The notes beneath the pieces were generated by a model that did not search any database, was not told the origin of the DNA, and saw only the letters and a list, made by a program, of their open reading frames with translations. From positions 1 through 33,331 of the forward strand of contig JABWCF010000024.1 of the NCBI GenBank assembly GCA_013359255.1: a stretch of 33,331 nt of DNA, given 5' to 3'. The position numbers were made by a program, and so were the translations under genes. This document shows positions 16,187-23,658 of this stretch, one piece after another. This DNA is from Flavobacteriales bacterium (GTDB lineage: Bacteria; Bacteroidota; Bacteroidia; Flavobacteriales_E; Vicingaceae). The first letter of the stretch is position 1. Every line of letters begins with the position of its first letter.

Positions 16187-16609
16187 TTATTCGTTTTGAG
16201 TTTTAAGTGCCAGCGCATCTAATTTCATTTGTTTTATCATACTTACCAAACCATTTGCTCTGGTTGGAGAAAGGTGTTCTTTTAATCCTATTTTATCTAT
16301 AAATCTTAGTTCGGTATCAATAATTTCACTGGGCGTGTGGTTGGATAAAACACGAACTAGTAGTGCCACAATTCCTTTGGTAATGATAGCATCGCTATCG
16401 GCAGTAAATATTATTTTTCCGTCTTTTATTTCAGAGTGTAACCAAACTTTGCTTTGGCAACCTTTTATAAGTTTATCATCGGTTTTAAGCTTTTCGTTTA
16501 TAATGGGCATTTCTTTACCTAACTCTATTAGATACTCGTATTTCCCCTCCCATTCATCGAAAAGAGAAAATTCGTCTATTATTTGATTTTCTATTTCTTC
16601 AATTTTCAT
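16187..16609 (-). CDS. sufE: SufE cysteine-desulfurase sulfur acceptor
   Basis: SufE accepts persulfide sulfur from SufS and passes it to the SufBCD scaffold. The 140-residue protein has the acceptor cysteine at residue 51 in IKGCQSKVWL, the same position as in well-studied SufE proteins, plus the C-terminal SPTRANGLVSMIKQM. The ATG at 16607-16609 overlaps the sufS stop as ATGA, so the enzyme and its acceptor are translationally coupled. Spacing to sufT is 5 nt. Confidence 0.95.
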   Translation of the reverse strand: MKIEEIENQIIDEFSLFDEWEGKYEYLIELGKEMPIINEKLKTDDKLIKGCQSKVWLHSEIKDGKIIFTADSDAIITKGIVALLVRVLSNHTPSEIIDTELRFIDKIGLKEHLSPTRANGLVSMIKQMKLDALALKTQNE

Positions 16610-17853
16610 AAAAGCATTTTTACGGCTTTTTGGATACCCGATATTAAAAAATCTACTTCTTCTTTTGTGTTGTATAGGGCTAATGAAACACGAACTGTTC
16701 CGCTTATTCCGAACTTTTGCATGAGGGGTTGCGTACAGTGGTGTCCGGTGCGTACAGCAATTCCTTGTTGATCCAGTATAGTGCCTATATCAAATGGATG
16801 TGTACCTTCTATTATAAAAGAAATGACTCCGGCTTTTTTTTCAGCTTCTCCAATTATTTTTAATCCAATTATTTTTTTCAGTTGTTCAGTGGCATATAGC
16901 AATAGCAAATTTTCGTAGGCCGAAATATTTTTTATTCCAATGTTTTCTATATATTGAATAGCTTCTTCTAAGCCTACCACTCCGGCAATATGTGGAGTTC
17001 CTGCCTCAAATTTAAGGGGCAAGTCGGCATATTCTGTTTCATTGAATGATACCGTTTTTATAGTGCCTCCTCCGGTTTGGTAGGGGGGTAGTTCATTCAG
17101 CCATTTTTTCTTACCATATAAAACACCTATTCCCGTTGGGCCATACATTTTGTGAGCACTAAAGCAAAAGAAATCGCAATCTAAATCCTGAACATCAATT
17201 TTTAAATGGGGAACCGACTGTGCCCCATCTAATAAAACCGGAACATTGTATTTGTGTGCCAGCGTAATTATTTCTTTAACGGGATTGATGCTACCTAACG
17301 TGTTAGATACATGTGTAATAGATAATAATTTGGTTTTTTCTGAAAAAAGAGTTTTACATATATCTATATTTAACTCTCCATTTTCCAATACAGGAATTAC
17401 TTTTAATATAGCTCCTTTTTCTTTGCAAAGCATCTGCCATGGCAATATATTGCTATGGTGTTCCATTTCGCTGATGAGTATCTCATCGCCTGAGGTTATA
17501 AATTTTTTCCCAAAAGAAGAAGCCACAAGATTAATGCTTTCGGTGGTTCCCGAAGTAAAAATAATTTCATGTGAATGTGCTGCGTTGATAAATTGCTGCA
17601 CCGTTTTTCTGGCATTCTCAAATACATCGGTTGCTTGGCGGCTTAGGGCATGCACACCTCTGTGAATATTGCTGTTTTCGAAGGTATAAAACTTTTGTAT
17701 GCGACTGATAACTTGCTGAGGTTTATGTGTGGTAGCTCCGTTATCGAAATAAACCAGTGGTTTTTTATTTACAAAATGCGATAGTATGGGAAAATCCTTG
17801 CGGATTTTTTCTACATTAAAAGGAGCAATATGTAGCTTGTTTCTATTGGGCAT
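16606..17853 (-). CDS. sufS: SufS group II cysteine desulfurase
   Basis: SufS is a PLP enzyme that removes sulfur from cysteine as a persulfide for Fe-S assembly. At 415 residues it has the PLP lysine K235 (CFSAHKMYGPTG), the upstream PLP-binding stretch LLDGAQSVPH (208-217) and the catalytic cysteine C373 in VRTGHHCTQPLM, the compact loop typical of SufS rather than IscS. The start overlaps the end of sufD by 11 nt and the stop overlaps sufE. A selenocysteine-lyase role is possible for this family, but the operon settles the call. Confidence 0.97.
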   Translation of the reverse strand: MPNRNKLHIAPFNVEKIRKDFPILSHFVNKKPLVYFDNGATTHKPQQVISRIQKFYTFENSNIHRGVHALSRQATDVFENARKTVQQFINAAHSHEIIFTSGTTESINLVASSFGKKFITSGDEILISEMEHHSNILPWQMLCKEKGAILKVIPVLENGELNIDICKTLFSEKTKLLSITHVSNTLGSINPVKEIITLAHKYNVPVLLDGAQSVPHLKIDVQDLDCDFFCFSAHKMYGPTGIGVLYGKKKWLNELPPYQTGGGTIKTVSFNETEYADLPLKFEAGTPHIAGVVGLEEAIQYIENIGIKNISAYENLLLLYATEQLKKIIGLKIIGEAEKKAGVISFIIEGTHPFDIGTILDQQGIAVRTGHHCTQPLMQKFGISGTVRVSLALYNTKEEVDFLISGIQKAVKMLL

Positions 17854-19087
17854 ATCCGTTCATAAATCTGTCGGAAACGTATTCTTCTACGTACGTTTTT
17901 ACTGTTTGATTGCTTAGTGATTTTGTTACATCGGCTACAAAAGCCTGAACCAATAAACGCATAGCAGAATCTTTGCTTATACCTCTCGATTGCAGGTAAA
18001 ATAAGGCTTCTTCATCTATCTGCCCGGTGGTAGAGCCATGGCTGCACTTTACATCATCGGCATATATTTCCAATTCGGGTTTAGAATAAACTGTAGCATC
18101 ATTGCTCAATAAGATATTGGAATTACTTTGATATGCATTTGTCTTTTGAGCATTTTTTTCTACCAATACCTTGCCGTTAAAAACACCTGTAGAACGATGT
18201 GTTAAAACTCCCTTATACAATTCGTTAGAAACGCTGTGAGGCTTTAAGTGTTTCACCAATGTATGGTTATCTATGTGCTGGTTGTTTTGAGGCAAATATG
18301 CTCCATATAAATTGGCCTCGCAATGGCTACCGTTTATTACAATATCTAAGTCATTTCTAATCCAAGATTTACCTAAAGAGAAAGTATTTATTGTAAACAC
18401 ACTATTTTGTTCCTGCCTACAATTAATGTAATTATATTGAGATGATTCGCTTTCTTCTAGTTGCAACAAATGGGCCGTTAATGTTGCATTTTCTTTACAC
18501 TCTATTTCGGTAAAAATATTTAAAAAAGCATTTTCACTTAGGGAGTGGGTAGTAATTAAAATTTCGGCTTTTGCATTCTTTTCAACAGTAATAACGTGAT
18601 GAACATTTGCGATGTAGTTATGGGTAGATAAATGTATAATTTGTAAGGGTTTGTCAAGTTTAATTCCCGAAGGAATGTGAATGTTAAGGCCGGCAGTAAA
18701 ATAGGCGGCATTAAGAGTTGTAAAGAAGTTTTTATTAAAAAAATTATCTGAATTTTTTAATTCAACGAGTAAAATATCTTTTGCCACAGCCGGTAATACC
18801 GATTCTTTTTCGGAGTATAGCCCGTTTATAAAAACTAAATGGTAGTAAGTGGCGTCTAATAAATACGGAGAAATATCAATATTTTTTATTTCGGACGCAA
18901 GCTCATAATTATTTTTAGTGAGAAAAGCCGGACGAGTGTATTTCCAGTTTTCCATGCGAGAATGGGGCACTTCTAAATTTTGCAAATATTCTAACGCCTC
19001 TTTTCTGTAAGCGGTGTTACTCTTTGCAGAAGCATTCTTAAAAATGGTAAGAATTTTATCTTTTACGGTAGCAGCAACGGTAGTCAT
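17843..19087 (-). CDS. sufD: SufD Fe-S scaffold subunit
   Basis: SufD pairs with SufB and the SufC ATPase to form the SufBC2D scaffold. The 414-residue protein matches the SufBD beta-helix family at the C-terminal half (KPHSVSNELYKGVLTHRS, NAQKTNAYQSNSNILLS, KPELEIYADDVKCSHGST, GQIDEEALFYLQSRGIS). It has the conserved histidine of the SufB-SufD interface (CSHGST). It lies 17 nt downstream of sufC and overlaps sufS by 11 nt. It is more divergent than SufB, as is normal for this subunit. Confidence 0.96.
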   Translation of the reverse strand: MTTVAATVKDKILTIFKNASAKSNTAYRKEALEYLQNLEVPHSRMENWKYTRPAFLTKNNYELASEIKNIDISPYLLDATYYHLVFINGLYSEKESVLPAVAKDILLVELKNSDNFFNKNFFTTLNAAYFTAGLNIHIPSGIKLDKPLQIIHLSTHNYIANVHHVITVEKNAKAEILITTHSLSENAFLNIFTEIECKENATLTAHLLQLEESESSQYNYINCRQEQNSVFTINTFSLGKSWIRNDLDIVINGSHCEANLYGAYLPQNNQHIDNHTLVKHLKPHSVSNELYKGVLTHRSTGVFNGKVLVEKNAQKTNAYQSNSNILLSNDATVYSKPELEIYADDVKCSHGSTTGQIDEEALFYLQSRGISKDSAMRLLVQAFVADVTKSLSNQTVKTYVEEYVSDRFMNGYAQ

Positions 19088-19104
19088 TTTAAAAAATTTT
19101 TATT

Positions 19105-19854
19105 TTATACTGTTTCTGCTTTAATCCAGTCGTACCCTTTTTCTTCTAATTCTAAGGCAAGTTCTTTGGTTCCCGATTTAACAATTTTTCCGTTGTATAA
19201 AACGTGTACAAAGTCGGGTACAATATAGTCGAGCAAACGCTGATAGTGTGTAATAATAATAAATGAGCGGTCTTTACTTCGCAGTTTATTTACTCCGTTA
19301 GCCACAATACGAAGTGCATCAATATCGAGCCCTGAATCGGTTTCATCGAGTATAGCCAGCTTCGGATTAAGCATTGCCAACTGAAAAATTTCGTTTCGTT
19401 TTTTTTCTCCTCCCGAAAATCCTTCGTTTACCGAGCGGTTTGCTAATTTAGAATCGAGCTCTACCAACTGTGATTTTTCTTTTACTAAGGCCAAAAAATC
19501 TTTAGCACTGATAGCTTCTAAACCCTTATAAGTCCGAATTTCGTTTAAGGCTGTTTTTAAAAAGTTAATATTGCTAACTCCCGGAATTTCTATGGGGTAC
19601 TGAAAGGCTAAAAAGAGTCCTTCACGGGCACGGTCTTCAGGACTAAGTTCCAGCAGGTTTTTTTGTAAGAAATCTACCTCTCCTTCGGTTACTTCGTAGC
19701 CATCTCTTCCGGCAAGCACCGATGAAAGAGTGCTTTTCCCGGAACCATTGGGCCCCATAATGGCGTGTACTTCACCGGCATTTATTTTCAGGTTAATTCC
19801 TTTCAAGATTTCTTTCTCTTCGACCGATGCTTTTAAATTTCTTATTTCTAACAT
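19105..19854 (-). CDS. sufC: SufC ABC-type ATPase of the Fe-S scaffold
   Basis: SufC is a cytosolic ABC ATPase that drives conformational change in SufBD during cluster assembly; it is not a transporter. The 249-residue protein shows Walker A GPNGSGKST (34-42), the SufC-type signature NEGFSGGEKKRNE (about 147-159), Walker B LAILDETDSGLD (about 170-181) and the H-loop IIITHYQR. No membrane segments are present. It is 17 nt from sufB and 17 nt from sufD. Confidence 0.97.
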   Translation of the reverse strand: MLEIRNLKASVEEKEILKGINLKINAGEVHAIMGPNGSGKSTLSSVLAGRDGYEVTEGEVDFLQKNLLELSPEDRAREGLFLAFQYPIEIPGVSNINFLKTALNEIRTYKGLEAISAKDFLALVKEKSQLVELDSKLANRSVNEGFSGGEKKRNEIFQLAMLNPKLAILDETDSGLDIDALRIVANGVNKLRSKDRSFIIITHYQRLLDYIVPDFVHVLYNGKIVKSGTKELALELEEKGYDWIKAETV

Positions 19855-19871
19855 AAGTATTATTTTTCTAA

Positions 19872-21320
19872 TTAACCTACACTGCCTTCTAAGCTAACTT
19901 CCAGCAATTTTTGTGCTTCAACCGCAAATTCCATAGGTAACTGATTAAGCACTTCTTTGCAATATCCGTTTACAATTAGGGCAATGGCTTTTTCATTGTT
20001 TATTCCTCTTTGGTTGCAATAAAAAAGTTGGTCTTCGCCAATTTTAGAGGTTGTAGCTTCATGTTCTACCTTTGCGGTTTTATTTTTTACTTCAATATAC
20101 GGAAAAGTATGAGCACCACATTTATCACTCATCAACAGCGAATCGCATTGTGTATAATTTCGGGCATTTTCGGCTCCTTTTTGAATGGCAACCAAGCCTC
20201 TGTACGAGTTATTACTAAAACCTGCCGAAATACCCTTGGAAACAATAGTGCTTTTGGTATTTTTTCCAATATGTATCATTTTAGTTCCGGTATCGGCTTG
20301 CTGGTAGTTGTTGGTAACGGCTACTGAATAGAACTCTCCAATAGAGTAGTTTCCTTTTAATATACAACTGGGATATTTCCAGGTAACTGCCGAACCGGTT
20401 TCAACTTGTGTCCACGAAATTTTAGAATAATCTCCCAAGCAAATTCCTCGTTTTGTAACGAAGTTGTAAATTCCTCCTTTTCCTTCTTTATTTCCGGGAT
20501 ACCAGTTTTGCACGGTAGAATATTTTATTTCGGCATCTTTAAGAGCTACCAGTTCTACTACGGCAGCATGCAATTGGTTTTCGTCTCGCATGGGTGCAGT
20601 GCAGCCTTCTAAATAGCTAACATAGGCCCCTTCATCGGCAATGAGTAGGGTACGCTCAAATTGTCCGGTATTGGCTTCGTTGATACGAAAATAGGTAGAA
20701 AGTTCCATGGGGCATCGCACCCCTTTAGGGATATAACAAAAAGAGCCATCGCTAAAAACGGCCGAGTTGAGTGCTGCATAAAAATTATCTGCAGGAGGCA
20801 CAACGCTGCCTAAATATTGTTTTACCAAATCGGGGTATTCACGCACAGCTTCACTGAATGAGCAAAAAATAATACCCATTTCGCTTAGCTTTTCTCTAAA
20901 AGTGGTTTTTACCGAAACACTGTCTATTACAGCATCTACAGCAATTCCGCTAAGGCGTTTTTGCTCGTCTAACGAAATGCCTAATTTTTCGAAGGTGCGA
21001 AGCAGTTCTGGATCTACTTCGTCTAAACTGTTGTATTGCGGTTTTTGTTTGGGTGCAGCATAATAGTAAATTTGCTGAAAATCGATATTGGGGTATGTAA
21101 GGTGTGGCCAATGCGTAGGTTCTTTCATGGTAAGCCAATGCCTGAATGCTTTTAACCGCCATTCCAACATCCATTCCGGCTCGTTCTTTTTTTGCGAAAT
21201 AAACCGAATGGTATCTTCACTTAATCCAATAGGAGCTTTTTCTGATTCTATATTACTTACAAAACCGTACTTGTATTCTCCAGAAAGGTGCTCGTCTAAT
21301 ATTTCGTTTTCTTCCGGCAT
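19872..21320 (-). CDS. sufB: SufB Fe-S scaffold subunit
   Basis: SufB carries the nascent cluster in the SufBC2D complex. The 482-residue length is normal. Family landmarks include [15 protein letters not shown] near the N-terminus (about 48-62), [20 protein letters not shown] mid-protein, [18 protein letters not shown], and the C-terminal functional region [20 protein letters not shown] with [18 protein letters not shown], which holds the conserved Cys and Glu used in cluster assembly. It follows sufA by 23 nt. Confidence 0.97.
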   Translation of the reverse strand: MPEENEILDEHLSGEYKYGFVSNIESEKAPIGLSEDTIRFISQKKNEPEWMLEWRLKAFRHWLTMKEPTHWPHLTYPNIDFQQIYYYAAPKQKPQYNSLDEVDPELLRTFEKLGISLDEQKRLSGIAVDAVIDSVSVKTTFREKLSEMGIIFCSFSEAVREYPDLVKQYLGSVVPPADNFYAALNSAVFSDGSFCYIPKGVRCPMELSTYFRINEANTGQFERTLLIADEGAYVSYLEGCTAPMRDENQLHAAVVELVALKDAEIKYSTVQNWYPGNKEGKGGIYNFVTKRGICLGDYSKISWTQVETGSAVTWKYPSCILKGNYSIGEFYSVAVTNNYQQADTGTKMIHIGKNTKSTIVSKGISAGFSNNSYRGLVAIQKGAENARNYTQCDSLLMSDKCGAHTFPYIEVKNKTAKVEHEATTSKIGEDQLFYCNQRGINNEKAIALIVNGYCKEVLNQLPMEFAVEAQKLLEVSLEGSVG

Positions 21321-21343
21321 GTCTCGTTTTTATATTTTATACA

Positions 21344-21676
21344 TCAGATAGAAAAACTTTCTCCGCAACCACATGTTCTGGAAGCGTTAGGATTTACGAA
21401 TATAAACCCTTTTCCGTTTAAGCCTCCGCTAAAATCTAATTGTGTGCCTATCAGATACAAAAAACTTTTTTTGTCGCAAACAATTTTTAATCCTTTGTCT
21501 TCAAACACTTTATCGTCTTCCTTTAATTCATTATCAAAGTTTAACTCGTAGCTGAGGCCTGAGCAGCCTCCGCCTTTTACGCCAACCCGAATAAATGCAT
21601 CTTTTCCTGCATTTTGTTCGGCCATTAATTTTTTTGCCTGTGTGCTGGCATTATCTGTTACCGTAATCATATCCAT
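21344..21676 (-). CDS. sufA: A-type iron-sulfur carrier (SufA/IscA-like)
   Basis: A-type carriers hold and transfer Fe-S clusters or iron. The 110-residue protein has the three family cysteines: C38 in GGGCSGLSYEL, and C102/C104 in SRTCGCGESF. It leads the suf operon and its promoter has a palindromic operator. Two in-frame ATGs are available (21676 and 21670, MDM...); the second matches common family starts (MITVTD) equally well. The next gene, sufB, starts 23 nt downstream. Confidence 0.94.
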   Translation of the reverse strand: MDMITVTDNASTQAKKLMAEQNAGKDAFIRVGVKGGGCSGLSYELNFDNELKEDDKVFEDKGLKIVCDKKSFLYLIGTQLDFSGGLNGKGFIFVNPNASRTCGCGESFSI

Positions 21677-21722
21677 TCTATTTTAAACCAGTAAACAATT
21701 ATGCGTTAAAAAAGTTTTGTCT

Positions 21723-21743
21723 TATTTAGATTAAATCTAAATA
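21723..21743. promoter_or_regulatory. 21-bp perfect operator palindrome at the suf transcription start
   Basis: TATTTAGATT (21723-21732), a single central A, and AATCTAAATA (21734-21743) form a perfect 10-bp inverted repeat. It lies 4 nt beyond the -7 box of the suf promoter, so it covers the expected +1 site, where a repressor would block transcription. The TTTAGA half-site resembles sites of dimeric metal regulators (DtxR/MntR-like) more than Fur or SufR sites; the regulator itself is not identified here. Confidence 0.75.
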
Positions 21744-21747
21744 GCTG

Positions 21748-21778
21748 CAAAAGTACCACAAAAAGCCGATTGTTGCAA
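21748..21778 (-). promoter_or_regulatory. suf operon promoter
   Basis: On the minus strand TTG (21776-21778), a 20-nt spacer and TACTTTTG (21748-21755) match the Bacteroidota consensus. Transcription would start near 21741, inside the adjacent palindrome, leaving a leader of about 65 nt before sufA. Confidence 0.75.
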
Positions 21779-21836
21779 GTATTTGGTGTTACCGGAGTAA
21801 TTCCTTAATTAAAATGATTTTTGAACATTTTTTCAA

Positions 21837-21844
21837 TACCTTTG
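21837..21844 (+). promoter_or_regulatory. -7 element for the glycine-rich T9SS gene
   Basis: TACCTTTG matches TAnnTTTG and lies 25 nt before the ATG at 21870. A TTG is present only 13 nt upstream, too close for the usual spacing, so this is a partial match. Confidence 0.45.
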
Positions 21845-21869
21845 TTTGACACAATAAAACATAAAATTT

Positions 21870-23576
21870 ATGAGAAAAAAGTATACTCTTTTAAGTGCAT
21901 TTTTGTTTCCACTTATTTCGTTTGCCACAGTAATAAACGGAGGAAACTACAATGGAAACAATCTTATTCCGAATAATGGAGATACCTTAAGCGGAACCTT
22001 TACCAATGTGGGTAATTTTCATGTTCAAAATGGAGTAACCGTTTACGTATTTCCCGGAACCATACTTTCTGTTTCGGCACAATGTATAAATGTAGAAGGC
22101 ACCATAATGGGAAATGGAGCAGGATATATCGGTGGTCCGGTAAATCCAAACTTTTCTGCTACCGGGATAACTGGTTCCGGTCCAGGTGGAGGTGAAGGAG
22201 GCTTCCACGGTCCATGTGTACACGGTACAGGTGGCGGTGGTGGTGCATATGGGGGGAATGGAGGAAATAGCAGTAAGCACAATATATCAAGTCCGCCCCT
22301 TCCTGCGATGGGAGGAACAGCGTATGGAACATTAGGTTTACCTGCAATAGATATGGGCTCAGGAGGCGGATCGGGTGCTACTCATTGTAGTGGAGCCGGA
22401 TATGGATTATCCGGTGCGGGAGGAAATGGTGGAGGAGCCATTGAGTTGATATCTTCTAATTCTGTTTTTGTAACAGGTGCAATTTATGCAAATGGAATGA
22501 ACGGTATAACTGGGCAAGCAGAAACTTATGGAGGCACTGGTGGTGGTGCAGGAGCTGGGGGAGGTATTAATATATCTGGAACAGCGGGTTACGTTACAGG
22601 AATTTTACAGGCAAATGGAGGAAATGGTGGTGATGGCGGTGCCGGTGGACCCTATGCACAAGCCGGTGGTGGTGGTGGTGGTGGAAGAATTAAACTTTCT
22701 GCAAACATTTGCACTTTAGGTGCTACAATGGTTGCAAGCGGTGGGCAACCCGGTGTTGGAGTTAATTCTGCACCTGCAGGAACTGCTGGTGCCTTTGGAA
22801 CAATAAACGGAGGAACCACCAATTGTTCTCAATCTATTACCATTGTAGGCCCAACACCGGTTTGCGAAGGCGATACTTCTACATATTACGTAAATACAGT
22901 TAACGGAATGAATAATTATACCTGGACAGTTCCGGGAGGCTCTAATATCCTTACCGGACAAGGCGATACGTTAATTACCGTATTATGGGGAAGTGGTTCC
23001 GGTAAAATTTATGTAAATGCAGGTTCTACTTGCGGAAATTCAGGTCTTTCCGATTCGCTGATGATAACTGTAAATCCTTTGCCAAGTGTTTCTTTAACAT
23101 TAAATATCGATACTGTTTGCAGTTCTGCAGTACCTATTGCTTTAAGTGGTGGAACTCCTAATGGTGGTATATTTAGCGGAAACGGTGTAAGCGGTGGCAA
23201 CTTTAGTGCAGTGAGTGCCGGTATAGGTACACATATTATTACTTATACTTATACTGATGGAAATACTTGTACTAATTCTGCTACAGACGAAGTCGTGGTG
23301 CATATTTGTGCCGGAGTAAATGAATTATTTAACAATACAAATGTTACTGTTTATCCGAATCCTTTTCATAACAGCAGCACGCTTACTATCCATAATCTTT
23401 TTGTAACGAATGGCATATTCGAAATTTACGATTATACAGGTAAAAAAATAGAGGAAGGCAAATTTTATGGCAACACTATTGTTTTAGACAGAAACAACAA
23501 AACAGCAGGAATGTATTCCATTATAATTAAAGAAAATAATACAACGATAGCCAAGGAAAAGCTGGTTATTGAATAA
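21870..23576 (+). CDS. secreted glycine-rich protein with PKD-like module and T9SS tail
   Basis: The 568-residue protein has a signal peptide (about 1-19, LLSAFLFPLISFAT). A beta-helix-like start follows (INGGNYNGNNLIPNNGD, VGNFHVQNGVTVYVFPGTIL), then a very glycine-rich region (about 100-310) with runs such as GTGGGGGAYGGNGG and AGGGGGGGRIKLSA. Residues about 325-405 look PKD-like (VCEGDTSTYYVNTV, YTWTVPGGSNILTGQGDT), and about 410-475 a repeat common in Bacteroidota adhesins (LSGGTPNGGIFSGNGV, ITYTYTDGNTCTNSAT). The final 80 residues are a type IX sorting domain (VTVYPNPFHN, FEIYDYTGKKIEEG). Probably a surface or matrix protein; substrate unknown. It has its own terminator. Confidence 0.85.
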   Translation: MRKKYTLLSAFLFPLISFATVINGGNYNGNNLIPNNGDTLSGTFTNVGNFHVQNGVTVYVFPGTILSVSAQCINVEGTIMGNGAGYIGGPVNPNFSATGITGSGPGGGEGGFHGPCVHGTGGGGGAYGGNGGNSSKHNISSPPLPAMGGTAYGTLGLPAIDMGSGGGSGATHCSGAGYGLSGAGGNGGGAIELISSNSVFVTGAIYANGMNGITGQAETYGGTGGGAGAGGGINISGTAGYVTGILQANGGNGGDGGAGGPYAQAGGGGGGGRIKLSANICTLGATMVASGGQPGVGVNSAPAGTAGAFGTINGGTTNCSQSITIVGPTPVCEGDTSTYYVNTVNGMNNYTWTVPGGSNILTGQGDTLITVLWGSGSGKIYVNAGSTCGNSGLSDSLMITVNPLPSVSLTLNIDTVCSSAVPIALSGGTPNGGIFSGNGVSGGNFSAVSAGIGTHIITYTYTDGNTCTNSATDEVVVHICAGVNELFNNTNVTVYPNPFHNSSTLTIHNLFVTNGIFEIYDYTGKKIEEGKFYGNTIVLDRNNKTAGMYSIIIKENNTTIAKEKLVIE

Positions 23577-23599
23577 AAATTCTTTTTTCTTTTAGGTAG

Positions 23600-23629
23600 A
23601 AAAGCGTAGCGTCACTGCTACGCTTTTTT
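23600..23629 (+). terminator. intrinsic terminator after the glycine-rich T9SS gene
   Basis: AAAAGCGTAGC (23600-23610) pairs perfectly over 11 bp with GCTACGCTTTT (23617-23627), with a 6-nt loop and a T-run. It ends 29 nt before the kinase start, so the kinase needs its own promoter, which I cannot locate confidently. Confidence 0.92.
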
Positions 23630-23658
23630 GTTTATTTGCTTTTTTTATATTCTTCAAA

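Noticed and set aside
22043-22347. Antisense frames over the glycine-rich region
   Set aside because: Long open frames on the minus strand arise from GGN repeats read as proline-rich or histidine-rich sequence; no start context or homology.
22180-22720. DNA tandem repeat or CRISPR-like array in the glycine-rich gene
   Set aside because: The GGN-rich sequence is irregular and in frame; there are no uniform repeat-spacer units.
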